From: Acinetobacter sp. A2
Lineage (GTDB): Bacteria; Pseudomonadota; Gammaproteobacteria; Pseudomonadales; Moraxellaceae
NCBI RefSeq assembly: GCF_012371325.1
Contig: NZ_JAAZQX010000004.1
Span: 48,468-112,467, forward strand
DNA length: 64,000 bases
Direction of reading: 5' to 3'
The notes under the pieces were generated by a model. That model was not told the origin of the DNA. It worked only from the letters and a program-made list of their open reading frames with translations, and made no database searches. Positions 1 through 8,088 of the stretch are shown piece by piece (within the stretch, counting starts at the first letter, position 1; every line of letters begins with the position of its first letter). The position numbers and the translations under genes were made by a program.

Positions 1-243
1 TCACCCTTATTTGATGATTTACACGACTTGCCCCCTGTTTTGGTACAAGTTGGCTCTAAAGAAATTTTGTTGGACGATGCAGCCCGTTTTAAAGAAAAAG
101 CTGAACAAGCAGGGGGAGAAGTACATTACAAACTCTACACAGGCATGTGGCACAATTTTCAAATGTTTTCGCCATGGTTTGATGAAGCCAAGCAAGCTTT
201 GGCAGATTTGGCTGAATTTGCTCATCTGCAAGATCAAAGCTAA
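1..243 (+). CDS. Alpha/beta hydrolase (HSL-type esterase), C-terminal part only
   Basis: The reading frame is open from the first base, so the gene begins upstream of the window and only about 80 C-terminal residues are seen. The segment has the pattern of the hormone-sensitive-lipase-like esterases: a V-G-S-K-E-I-L-L-D-D stretch carrying the usual catalytic Asp region, then an A-G-x-x-V-x-x-K-x-Y segment and G-M-W-H-N-F-Q carrying the probable catalytic His. The nucleophile elbow lies outside the window. The substrate cannot be told. The gene ends at a hairpin terminator shared with azoR. The family is fairly certain. Confidence 0.8.
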   Translation, partial: SPLFDDLHDLPPVLVQVGSKEILLDDAARFKEKAEQAGGEVHYKLYTGMWHNFQMFSPWFDEAKQALADLAEFAHLQDQS

Positions 244-324
244 ATTTGAAATTAAGCTAAAACCGTTGATGACATCATTGCAGCTCTATGCGCGTAAACG
301 GAGTTTTCAATAAAACTGACAATA

Positions 325-359
325 AAAAAGCTCAGCATCCTTAAGATACTGAGCTTTTT
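325..359. terminator. Bidirectional rho-independent terminator
   Basis: An inverted repeat (arms AAAAAGCTCAG and CTGAGCTTTTT) is flanked by A-runs and T-runs. It lies between the convergent esterase and azoR genes and can serve both. Confidence 0.85.
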
Positions 360-376
360 ATTGGGAAAAATACAGC

Positions 377-940
377 CTAAATTGCCTGAATTTGTTGCAA
401 GGCCTTAGCAACTGCCTGATCTTTAAATTCAGACATACTCACACCTTCCGCACGAATCACTTGCACATCATTCACGCCTGTAAAATTGAAGATGGTTTTT
501 AGAAAATCTTCCTGAAAATCGGCAGGGCTGTTATCACCATAGACGCCACCACGGCTACTGGCGATATACGCTGTTTTCTCACCCGCCAAGCCCACAGGGC
601 CTTGCTCGGTATATTTAAAAGTTTTGCCTGCCACACTAATGCGGTCAATCCATGCTTTCAAGGTAGAAGTCAAACCAAAGTTATACATGGCTGCACCCAC
701 GACCACGACATCGGCATCTATATATTGCTGGATAATTTTTTCACCCAAAGCGGCTTGTTCTACATCTTGGCCCATTAAAATTTCGGCAGTTAAATGCGGA
801 ATCGGTTGCTGTGCCAAATCTAAATAATCGACCTGCGCATGGGCATGTTTTGCAGTCAGTTGTTGCACAATGGCCTGACTCAACTGACGTGAAACTGAAT
901 TTTCACCTAAAATACTGGAGTCGATATGTAAAATTTTCAT
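377..940 (-). CDS. azoR: FMN-dependent NADH-azoreductase / quinone reductase
   Basis: This 187-residue protein has a flavodoxin-like fold. It starts MKILHIDSSILGENSVSR, the phosphate-binding beginning of AzoR proteins. Further on are the M-Y-N-F-G-L-T-S-T-L-K-A-W-I-D motif (around residues 86-100) and S-S-R-G-G-V-Y-G (around 128-135), both near the flavin. Family members reduce quinones and azo dyes with NADH in the cytoplasm, usually as homodimers. It is a little shorter than the E. coli enzyme of about 200 residues. It is transcribed alone and ends at the terminator shared with the esterase gene. Confidence 0.92.
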   Translation of the reverse strand: MKILHIDSSILGENSVSRQLSQAIVQQLTAKHAHAQVDYLDLAQQPIPHLTAEILMGQDVEQAALGEKIIQQYIDADVVVVGAAMYNFGLTSTLKAWIDRISVAGKTFKYTEQGPVGLAGEKTAYIASSRGGVYGDNSPADFQEDFLKTIFNFTGVNDVQVIRAEGVSMSEFKDQAVAKALQQIQAI

Positions 941-1117
941 GGCTGCATCTCAATTCTTTATTCATTCAATAAAGTTATTTTAATCTTTGCGCTAAATTGA
1001 ATAATCTGGAGAATTAAGACACTCTGTTTTATTTTTGGAACAAAATTGGCAAGATCGCTGCGCCACAACCCACTTTGGTTATGCAATAGCTACTCCAAAT
1101 TTACACGACTACTCCAT

Positions 1118-1795
1118 TCAGACTTGGCTTTGATAAGGTTCCAAATAATTGACCCACATTGGCTCTTGTAAAGCTGCTTGCATCCAAGCCTGCATAGCGG
1201 GATGCTGCATCACCAGTTGCATATACTGCTGACTTTCTGCGCTCACGGGCAAAGCATAAGTCATAAAACGTGTCACCACAGGGGCATAAAAGGCATCGGC
1301 AATGCTGAATTCACCACATAAAAAGCCACCTACAGTTGGGCGTGTTGCCCAAATCTGTTCAATGCGAGCCACATCCTGCCTCAAACCTGCATGTTCTTGC
1401 CATAATTTTGCGCCAACTTCCGCTAAATTGGCGCGAATATTCATCCCACATAAACTGCGTAAATCTGTAAAACCGCTGTGCATTTCTGCACAAATACTGC
1501 GTGCCCAAGCGCGTTGTTGTGCATTACGTGGCCACAGGGCTTGCTCTGGAAATTGCTCAGCCAAATATTCACAAATGGCAAGAGAATCCCAGACCAATAA
1601 TCCATCATGCAATAAAGCAGGTACTTTACCGTTTGAGTTCACTGCCAGCACCTGCTGTTTAAAATTACCCTGACCACGTTCTGTGGGAAAATTGATCTGA
1701 ATTTCTTCAAAAGGCAGATGAAATGCTTTTAACACCAGCCACGGACGCAGCGACCAGCTCGAATAATTTTTATTGGCAATATACAGTTGCATCAT
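1118..1795 (-). CDS. Glutathione S-transferase family protein
   Basis: This 225-residue protein starts MMQLYIANKNYSSWSLRPW. The N-Y-S-S-W-S segment is the usual position of the catalytic Ser in this bacterial GST group. An N-terminal thioredoxin-like domain (about 1-85, with N-G-K-V-P-A-L and D-S-L-A-I-C-E-Y-L) is followed by an all-helical C-terminal domain. The start is an ATGATG pair that overlaps the TGA stop of dsbD, so translation is probably coupled; an AGGA lies about 9 bases before the first ATG. The frame runs further upstream inside dsbD, but that stretch is not GST-like. The substrate is unknown. Confidence 0.88.
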   Translation of the reverse strand: MMQLYIANKNYSSWSLRPWLVLKAFHLPFEEIQINFPTERGQGNFKQQVLAVNSNGKVPALLHDGLLVWDSLAICEYLAEQFPEQALWPRNAQQRAWARSICAEMHSGFTDLRSLCGMNIRANLAEVGAKLWQEHAGLRQDVARIEQIWATRPTVGGFLCGEFSIADAFYAPVVTRFMTYALPVSAESQQYMQLVMQHPAMQAWMQAALQEPMWVNYLEPYQSQV

Positions 1796-3684
1796 AATTG
1801 TGATTCCTGTGCTGTGTCCAACTGACTGAGCTGTTGCAATAAAGTACGCTCGGTAAATGCACCTGTTAAACGTAAACTGCGAATTTCTTGTTGTTGTGCA
1901 TCTAAAAACAAGAATGTCGGTGGCCCTAAAATTTCCCATTGATTAAGCAAGGCCTGATGACTTTCATCATAATCACTTAAATCGAGTTTAATCAGATAAT
2001 ACGCTGCCAATGCCTGTTTAACCTCAGCAGCCTTCAATACTTGCTGCTCAATCGGACGACACGCTACACACCAGTCGGCATAAACATCGATCATCACTTG
2101 CTGATTTTTAGGGGCTTGAGCCAGTAACTGTTGTAATTCGGCAGCAGTTTTGGCCTGATGCCATTGTAATCCTACTACACTTTTTTGCTGCCAAAAGCGC
2201 TGACTGTGTTGATACTGGCTATAAATCAGATAAGGCACAACCAACAATAACGCACTCACATAAAGGGCTCGCAAGCCACCATGATAGCGGCTTAAACGAT
2301 GCAGCACATAGCCAATAAAACTGAGTCCAAGTGCCAAGCTAAGCCATTGCAGCCATGCTTCACCAATTAAAGGACGGACAAAATATAGTGCTAAAGCCAG
2401 CATAATAAAGGCAAACAGCACTTTAATTTGATGCATCCACAAGCCTGCTCGCGGCAATACTTTTGCCCCAAGCACACTGGCCAACAATAACGGCGTACCC
2501 ATGCCAAAACCGAGTGTAAATAGTAGTAACGCACCCTGTATCTGACTTTGGGTTTGGGAAATAAACAATAATGCCCCTGCTAACGGCGCAGTCATACACG
2601 GCCCAACCAACAAGGCAGATAACATGCCCATTAGCGCAGCACCAGCTAAATTACCGCCCTTTTGCATAGATTGCGCCTGATCGAGTCGATTGACCCAAGC
2701 ACGTGGTAACTTGATTTCAAACAAACCAAATAGGTTTAAAGCAAACAGCACAAATAACAGGCTAAAGGCAATTAAGGTTGCAGGCTGCTGCAACCAACGC
2801 TGAAAATTCAAACCTGCTGATGATGCAATTAATCCCAACAGCGCATAGACCATGGCCATACTGCAGACAAAGACCAGTGCAATCATCCATGCTTTGATGC
2901 CTTTGTGTTCACGTACCAATAGGGAGGTCAAAATGGGCAACATCGGCAAAGAACACGGGGTAAAAGCCAGCAGCAGCCCCAATCCAAAAAATAATAGCAA
3001 ACCATAGGCCAACGAGCTTTGTGCCAGTTTTTCAGACCACTGCTGATCTTGTGCCGTTATAGGTTGTGCAGCTTCAGGGCTTGTCTGCAAATCAGTTGGA
3101 GAATTGGCAGGTGCAGTTGAAAATCCTTCACGAGTGGAACTACTTTGCCCAGCCCAAATACTTTTTTGTGATGCACTTTGATTTTCTAAAATGACCAAAC
3201 CTGTGTTATCGGTCTGGAATTCTATGCGCTGCGGTGGATAACAAATCCGATCTTGGGCGCACCCTTGCCAAGTCACTTGATAGTGCTGCGCAGCTTGGGT
3301 GGGAATTTTAAAACTCACCTGCCGATAATAAACTTGAGTGTGTCCATAATTTTCATCATAAACATCTTCAGCGGGAGGCAACTCCAAAGCCAGCACTTGC
3401 TGCCCATGCTCGACCTTAAATTGATGTCGATACAAATAATACTGTTCAGGCATGTTCCAGCGCAGTTCTGCCTGATGCGAATCTACAGATTCAACACTAA
3501 ACTGAAAGGCTTTTTCGGGCGGAAGTAATGGCGTTTCTGCCTGCACATTCAAACTGAACAGCAACAGCCAACCCAACAATAAAATACGCACAGCTTTATG
3601 CAAATAGTGACTCAGATGATAAGCCACGCCTCGAATCACTGCATTTAACTGTGCTGCACTCGGCTGAAAAAAAGGCGGTGTCAT
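1792..3684 (-). CDS. dsbD: Thiol:disulfide interchange protein DsbD
   Basis: DsbD carries electrons from cytoplasmic thioredoxin across the inner membrane to periplasmic DsbC/DsbG and cytochrome c maturation partners. At 630 residues it has all three parts. A signal segment (about 30-49) precedes the periplasmic alpha domain, with its cysteine pair at C142/C148. A multi-spanning beta domain has cysteines in T-P-C-S-L-P-M-L-P and G-P-C-M-T-A-P. A C-terminal thioredoxin-like domain has W-C-V-A-C (C539, C542). The product runs about 30 residues ahead of the signal core, so the start may be slightly long. It is followed with overlap by the GST gene. Confidence 0.95.
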   Translation of the reverse strand: MTPPFFQPSAAQLNAVIRGVAYHLSHYLHKAVRILLLGWLLLFSLNVQAETPLLPPEKAFQFSVESVDSHQAELRWNMPEQYYLYRHQFKVEHGQQVLALELPPAEDVYDENYGHTQVYYRQVSFKIPTQAAQHYQVTWQGCAQDRICYPPQRIEFQTDNTGLVILENQSASQKSIWAGQSSSTREGFSTAPANSPTDLQTSPEAAQPITAQDQQWSEKLAQSSLAYGLLLFFGLGLLLAFTPCSLPMLPILTSLLVREHKGIKAWMIALVFVCSMAMVYALLGLIASSAGLNFQRWLQQPATLIAFSLLFVLFALNLFGLFEIKLPRAWVNRLDQAQSMQKGGNLAGAALMGMLSALLVGPCMTAPLAGALLFISQTQSQIQGALLLFTLGFGMGTPLLLASVLGAKVLPRAGLWMHQIKVLFAFIMLALALYFVRPLIGEAWLQWLSLALGLSFIGYVLHRLSRYHGGLRALYVSALLLVVPYLIYSQYQHSQRFWQQKSVVGLQWHQAKTAAELQQLLAQAPKNQQVMIDVYADWCVACRPIEQQVLKAAEVKQALAAYYLIKLDLSDYDESHQALLNQWEILGPPTFLFLDAQQQEIRSLRLTGAFTERTLLQQLSQLDTAQESQL

Positions 3685-3726
3685 CTTGTTTTAGCTGCCT
3701 CCGCATACACTTTGTTGTTATTGAAT

Positions 3727-3768
3727 AAATGCAGCGCGTGAAATCACTGTTTACACGCGCTGCATTTT
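3727..3768 (-). terminator. Strong hairpin, probable terminator
   Basis: Arms AAATGCAGCGCGTG and CACGCGCTGCATTT pair over 14 bases around a 13-base loop. It lies just after the end of the outer-membrane protein gene, between it and dsbD. The T-run on the minus strand is short (TTTATT), so termination may be partial. Confidence 0.7.
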
Positions 3769-3793
3769 GAGTTGTTGTTTAAGTGCTGTTCAC

Positions 3794-4564
3794 TTAAAAC
3801 AGGAACGACATCCCTAAACCTGCACGGTAACTTTTATCTGCACCGTCTAAATCTACACCAACACTGGCATCGAGTTGGGTACGCTCATTCAGTGTATAAA
3901 TCAGCCCTGAACCCAAACCATATTCATAGTCCTGACTTTCTGCTTTGCGATATACCAACTCAGAAAAACCCGACCATTGATCATTTAAACGATATTGAAT
4001 ATTTGGAATCGCAGTTGCCGCCCAATCACTATTTTGCACCGCATAACGCATGGTGATGCCCGTTTTTAATAGGTCGCTATATTGATAGCTCACCGCTGTG
4101 CTTAAACTGTAAATATCGTCATGTTCAGTAAAACCGTCATTGCCTGTGGCAATTAACGCTTCTAACAATACTGCCATCGACAATTTATCGTCATTTAAAT
4201 CAATTGCTTGTTTTAGGCCAATGCTGACATCGCCCAAACCATCATCTTCAACCGATTGCCCTGCAGTTTTGCTTTGGCTCCACGCGGGACCCTGCCAACC
4301 TAGTTGCAACTCTAAGTCCTGCATTAAACCTGTACGCAACAACATGTCAGCATTTAAGCGTGTGGTTTTCACTGTTTCGCCCAAAGCGTTGTTACTTTCC
4401 TGATAACTTGCACTTGGTAAAGCCTGTTCCCAAGCCAATTTTCCTACAGGGGTGATGCCTGTGCTCATTCCTGCGCCAGGACGATCAAATTCAAACTCGG
4501 TTGCTCCAACCTGCATACTGATCGCTGCTGCCACCAGAATTCCAACTGTTTTTAATGCTGACAT
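3794..4564 (-). CDS. Outer-membrane transporter-like protein (phenol MetA-pathway family)
   Basis: This 256-residue protein has an N-terminal signal peptide (about 1-21, ending near Q-V-G-A-T) and then F-E-F-D-R-P-G-A-G. The rest is alternating beta-strand sequence of an outer-membrane barrel and ends with an aromatic Phe, as porins do. The pattern (M-S-T-G-I-T-P-V-G-K-L-A-W-E-Q, G-L-G-D-V-S-I-G-L-K) resembles the MetA-pathway 'transporter' family linked to degradation clusters. Here there are no catabolic genes, so the substrate is unknown. It follows the ankyrin gene by 17 bases and is probably cotranscribed with it. Confidence 0.75.
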   Translation of the reverse strand: MSALKTVGILVAAAISMQVGATEFEFDRPGAGMSTGITPVGKLAWEQALPSASYQESNNALGETVKTTRLNADMLLRTGLMQDLELQLGWQGPAWSQSKTAGQSVEDDGLGDVSIGLKQAIDLNDDKLSMAVLLEALIATGNDGFTEHDDIYSLSTAVSYQYSDLLKTGITMRYAVQNSDWAATAIPNIQYRLNDQWSGFSELVYRKAESQDYEYGLGSGLIYTLNERTQLDASVGVDLDGADKSYRAGLGMSFLF

Positions 4565-4581
4565 ATTTTTAATCTCTGCAG

Positions 4582-5124
4582 TTAGGCCAATTCTTTACTC
4601 ATTTTTGCGCCATGGTGACGCAACAATTCTAAAGTCTGTTGTTCTTCTGGCAAAGCATCAGACCATTGAATTTCATCAAAATCACAATCAAACAATAAAT
4701 CACTGATTGAAGATAAAATAGTTAAACCGTCTTCATCTTTGGTATTTGGATCCACTTTTTCATCTAACAGGCGTTGTACGGCAGGTGCACATGCTGCACT
4801 TGCAGCATCCCAAAGTGGGCCGTAGACTTCTTCGGCATCCCATAAATGCAAATTCACTTTGGCTTGAATCAAGGCTTCTAAAATATCTAAATGGACTTGT
4901 AAATCTTGTTGTTTTTGCTGATCACTTAATGGCTGACCCGCCTCATAAGCTTCACAAATTTTTTCCCACCATTGAAATAAACCGTCAGACCAGACCGAAA
5001 TGACAGGCCCCTTTTCGGCATCCATAAAATTAGGATCCAAACCCTCTGCCAAAAGGCGTTGCACTTGGGCAAGGTCTAATTCTTCTATTGCTTGCACCAA
5101 AACTTGTTGTTGCGCAGTTAACAT
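4582..5124 (-). CDS. Ankyrin-repeat protein
   Basis: This 180-residue cytoplasmic protein has ankyrin-like helices: A-Q-V-Q-R-L-L-A-E-G-L-D-P-N near the start, L-E-A-L-I-Q-A-K-V-N-L-H in the middle and A-V-Q-R-L-L-D-E-K-V-D-P-N-T-K-D-E-D-G later. The repeats are separated by an unusual Trp-rich insert (about 45-75). The ATG at 5124 is preferred because a GAAGAGAG ribosome site lies just upstream; the in-frame TTG six codons earlier would overlap that site. Ankyrin proteins bind other proteins, and nothing here names the partner. It is probably cotranscribed with the outer-membrane gene downstream. Confidence 0.8.
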   Translation of the reverse strand: MLTAQQQVLVQAIEELDLAQVQRLLAEGLDPNFMDAEKGPVISVWSDGLFQWWEKICEAYEAGQPLSDQQKQQDLQVHLDILEALIQAKVNLHLWDAEEVYGPLWDAASAACAPAVQRLLDEKVDPNTKDEDGLTILSSISDLLFDCDFDEIQWSDALPEEQQTLELLRHHGAKMSKELA

Positions 5125-5243
5125 GCAGAAAACTCTCTTCAATCAATATTCAATTTAAGACTATTATGCCCAATAAAGCGGCATTTGTATGAGATAAATG
5201 TCAGCAAATCGTGAATTTACATCTGCACAGTTCTATCAGGCAT

Positions 5244-5270
5244 AAAAAAGCCCCGCAATGTTTGCGAGGC
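5244..5270 (-). terminator. Rho-independent terminator
   Basis: On the minus strand GCCTCGCAA pairs with TTGCGGGGC (one mismatch) and is followed by six Ts. It ends the HPF/RaiA-like gene. Confidence 0.85.
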
Positions 5271-5302
5271 CAGAAGTCTGCAGTACTTAAACTGCATGTT
5301 TC

Positions 5303-5665
5303 TTATTCGTCAGCATCGACATCTGTATCTACAAATTCAGGGCGTGCACCACGAGGGTTTTCATTTTTTTCAAACGCATGTTCTAAGCTGCGTTTTAAAC
5401 GGTCAATCGCACCATGAATTGCAGTATCAATGTTGTGACCACGATGATTTACAACCACTGGTTTTAAACCTGCTGGACGGGCTTCAATCATGCAACGGAT
5501 GTCGTCATCACCGCCTTTTTCCCCATTTTCATCACTAAAATGTACTGAAAAATGGGTAATACGCTCACTGTGGCGTTGGAATTCATTATTCAGTTCTTCA
5601 CGAACGTAACTAATTAATCGATCACTGTTTTGAATGTTTTTATCGGTACGGATTTCAATATTCAT
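5303..5665 (-). CDS. HPF/RaiA family ribosome-associated protein
   Basis: This 120-residue protein matches the layout of the short ribosome-hibernation and sigma-54-modulation family. A first strand (MNIEIRTDKNI) is followed by a long helix (about 14-34), strands around I-T-H-F-S-V-H-F-S, a helix with I-D-T-A-I-H-G-A-I-D-R-L-K-R (about 80-93), and an acidic Asp-rich tail. Family members bind the 30S decoding region and inactivate or protect ribosomes in stationary phase. A good AGAGGA ribosome site precedes the ATG. It is a single-gene unit, not beside rpoN, so it is probably a second, divergent family member. The exact role is inferred. Confidence 0.72.
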   Translation of the reverse strand: MNIEIRTDKNIQNSDRLISYVREELNNEFQRHSERITHFSVHFSDENGEKGGDDDIRCMIEARPAGLKPVVVNHRGHNIDTAIHGAIDRLKRSLEHAFEKNENPRGARPEFVDTDVDADE

Positions 5666-6214
5666 GATTTCATCCTCTTGCGTTCGTTATTTCTGAATCT
5701 TGTTGTGCCAAAATCTTACATATAATTTTATACATATACGTTTTAGCGTGTTTATAATGTGCTGTTTTTACAGCATAAAGTACATCTTCAACTTAGTTTG
5801 GAATAACTTCCTCCCGTTTGAATGATGAACACTTTTAAGTCTGCAGAACCGTGTCCCTATACCTTGAATATCGGGCCTATCTAAAAAATATGCAAGCGAT
5901 ATTTATAGAAAAGCAGCAAAAGAATAACCCTTTTAGGACAAGTTTTCGCTCAGATGTTCAATAAGCAACCAATTTGACTGTTCAAGCCGATGTGATTGGT
6001 TTTTCAACACAGAAACTTGATGCTTTTAAGGGGCTTAGCATGGCATGCAAAAAGCTAGACATTATTTTTACCATTGGTTTTAAATCCTGCAAAAAATGCA
6101 GCGCTTTTAGAATTGGCAAAAAATACCAAGAAATGACCTGTCAATAATCGAATTTTGCTTTATTTTTGCTTAAGAATCTGTATCCTTGAAACGCTTTTCT
6201 TGGGGTCTTATTTT
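5666..6214. other. Gene-poor intergenic region of about 550 bases
   Basis: This lies between the divergent HPF-like and Tsx-like genes. It must carry both promoters. I see no long open frame and no strong hairpin. One very short open frame with a good ribosome site (6040-6147) is listed separately. Confidence 0.5.
6040..6147 (+). CDS. Possible 35-residue cysteine-containing miniprotein
   Basis: The open frame starts at ATG 6040, six bases after an AAGGGG ribosome-site match. It encodes a basic 35-residue peptide with four cysteines, including C-K-K-C around residues 17-20. The cysteine pairs could bind a metal. It ends 68 bases before the Tsx-like gene on the same strand. There is no homology I can name, and an open frame this short can occur by chance. 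Confidence 0.2.
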   Translation: MACKKLDIIFTIGFKSCKKCSAFRIGKKYQEMTCQ

Positions 6215-6955
6215 ATGAAATTTACACATATTGCTGCGCTATGCGCTCTCTCCACTGCTGCAACATTCACGCAAGCTGCGCCAGTTTGGCAAGATTTCAG
6301 CATTACAGGTTTATATGGTGAGAATTACAAATCACCTTACGCTACTGAAGATCAAAAACTGGAACAAAGTACAGTTACCTTCGAATATGCTGCTGGATTG
6401 AAATACGGTGATTTTTTTGCCTTTGCTGACCGCTCTAACAATGATGCTGACGGCAATGAAACTTACTTTGAAGTATCACCGCGTTTAAGCTTGGGTGCTG
6501 TTTCAGGTCAAAAACTGGCAGTCGGCCCAATTAAAGACGTTTTAATTGCAACAACGTGGGAAGGTGGTGAAGGCTTTAACAACTACCTGTACGGTATTGG
6601 TTTTGATCTTGAAATTCCATATTTTAAATATGCACAGCTAAACTTCTACAAAGCAGACAATGATAAAGATGTGTCTGAAGATGATTATCAATTGACGTTT
6701 GCTTACGGCCTTCCGTTTAAAGTCGGTGCTGAAGACTTTTTAGTTGATGGTTTCCTTGATTGGTCTACTGCAGAAGATGACCACGCCAGCGAACTCAACT
6801 GGACTACACAATACAAGTGGAATGCAGGTAAACATATCTCTCCAAATACACGTTTATACGTGGGTATTGAACATTCTGTCTGGAATAACAAATACGGTAA
6901 CAAATCTGGCATTAACCAAAACGATGTCAGCGCATTGGTCAAATACCACTTCTAA
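6215..6955 (+). CDS. Nucleoside-specific channel-forming protein, Tsx/OmpK family
   Basis: Starting at ATG 6215 (after GGGG at about 6202), the product has 246 residues. The signal peptide MKFTHIAALCALSTAATFTQA is cut before A-P-V-W. The mature start W-Q-D-F-S-I-T-G-L-Y-G-E-N-Y and the segments T-F-E-Y-A-A-G-L-K-Y-G-D-F-F-A-F-A-D and Y-F-E-V-S-P-R-L-S-L are typical of the Tsx/OmpK outer-membrane barrels. The C-terminus V-K-Y-H-F is the expected terminal aromatic signature. The in-frame ATG 20 codons upstream would spoil the signal peptide. Nucleoside uptake is the family role; this protein's own substrate is inferred. Confidence 0.85.
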   Translation: MKFTHIAALCALSTAATFTQAAPVWQDFSITGLYGENYKSPYATEDQKLEQSTVTFEYAAGLKYGDFFAFADRSNNDADGNETYFEVSPRLSLGAVSGQKLAVGPIKDVLIATTWEGGEGFNNYLYGIGFDLEIPYFKYAQLNFYKADNDKDVSEDDYQLTFAYGLPFKVGAEDFLVDGFLDWSTAEDDHASELNWTTQYKWNAGKHISPNTRLYVGIEHSVWNNKYGNKSGINQNDVSALVKYHF

Positions 6956-6978
6956 TCCAGCCTCACCGCTATTCAAAC

Positions 6979-7004
6979 AAGCAAGACTTCGGTCTTGCTT
7001 TTTT
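6979..7004 (+). terminator. Rho-independent terminator
   Basis: GCAAGAC pairs with GTCTTGC around a TTCG tetraloop and is followed by six Ts. It ends the Tsx-like gene. Confidence 0.92.
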
Positions 7005-7128
7005 ATTGGTCGTTAAAATAGTTTCCAATAAATATGCTTTGCTCATAACCACGCAACCCATTTGTACTTGACCTAAAACTCCGCTACATTTACTTTAAAT
7101 TTCAAATAAAAAGCACTGTGAAGCCCAC

Positions 7129-7911
7129 ATGCAAAAAACCGATTTCATTATTCTGCTATTTTGTGCCATTGCCGCAATTTTACATGGCATGAGTGGTTTT
7201 GGTTTTCCCATGCTTAGCACCGCTGCAGTGGCGATGCTGTATCCGCTGAGTACCGCAGTTGCCTTAGTGCTCATTCCCTGTTTGCTGTTAAATCTATACA
7301 TGTTGCGGAGCGACTCCAAGCAATCTTTACTGAGCAGTTTATATGACTACTGCAAAAAATATTGGGGCTTAATTCTCAGTGCGCTGATTGGCAGCTATTT
7401 AGGCGTCAGTTTGCTGCTGATTCTAAATGAAGGCTATTTAAAATTTGCGATGGGTACACTGATTCTGCTTTACGTGGCCGATCAATTTCGACAACATCCT
7501 TTGCAAATTTCTGCCTCACTGAAAAATATGCTGATATTTGGTTTTCTAGCTGGTGTGATTGGTGGAGCCACCAATGCCATGGCACCGTTTTTGATGATGT
7601 ATTTGCTCAGCACCCAGCACAGTAAAACCGATATTGTGGTGATTAGTAATCTTAATTTTATTGTATCTAAACTCATTCAACTGGCAGTGTTATATCCAGT
7701 AATTCAACAATTTAGCGGCACACAATATAAGGTTTTGGCGCTGATTTGCCTAATTTCTGTGGCAATGGTTTATGTGGGCAGTCTGATTCGCAAAAATATT
7801 TCTCAGGCTGTATTTAAGCACATTGTATTTACTTTACTTGCTTTTATGGCTATTTACGCAATTGCTCAAGGATTAGCCATCATCACAAAACAGCCTGCAT
7901 TGTTGATATAA
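7129..7911 (+). CDS. TauE/SafE family sulfite/organosulfur exporter-like membrane protein
   Basis: This 260-residue inner-membrane protein has about eight membrane segments in two halves. Each half carries the family's glycine-rich motif: H-G-M-S-G-F-G-F-P near residue 22 and G-V-I-G-G-A-T-N-A-M-A-P near 140. The family moves sulfite, sulfoacetate or similar anions across the inner membrane. It is a lone gene 173 bases after the Tsx-like gene, beyond its terminator, and 177 bases before the DASS transporter. No sulfonate genes adjoin it, so the substrate is unknown. Confidence 0.85.
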   Translation: MQKTDFIILLFCAIAAILHGMSGFGFPMLSTAAVAMLYPLSTAVALVLIPCLLLNLYMLRSDSKQSLLSSLYDYCKKYWGLILSALIGSYLGVSLLLILNEGYLKFAMGTLILLYVADQFRQHPLQISASLKNMLIFGFLAGVIGGATNAMAPFLMMYLLSTQHSKTDIVVISNLNFIVSKLIQLAVLYPVIQQFSGTQYKVLALICLISVAMVYVGSLIRKNISQAVFKHIVFTLLAFMAIYAIAQGLAIITKQPALLI

Positions 7912-8004
7912 ATCAATAAAATGAACATAACAAATGGAAAATTATTTAGATTTTTTTTGGCTTAAATAATTTTTTACACCTATAATTAAGACTAGCTTAA
8001 AAAA

Positions 8005-8039
8005 CAGTCTGTTAAGACTGCTTCGGTCATTTGCACCGA
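8005..8039 (+). promoter_or_regulatory. Two consecutive hairpins in the leader of the DASS transporter gene
   Basis: CAGTCT (8005-8010) pairs with AGACTG (8015-8020). TCGGT (8023-8027) pairs with ACCGA (8035-8039). Both lie 50-85 bases ahead of the transporter start, probably within the mRNA leader. No T-run follows, so this is not a plain terminator. It could be a regulatory leader or merely a stabilising structure. Confidence 0.35.
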
Positions 8040-8088
8040 CCAATCTTCCAACTTTTCCTTTTATCCCATTTTTACGGAGCGAACTTCT

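Noticed and set aside
8005..8039. Guanidine-II (mini-ykkC) riboswitch
   Set aside because: Two hairpins exist, but neither loop has the ACGR sequence.
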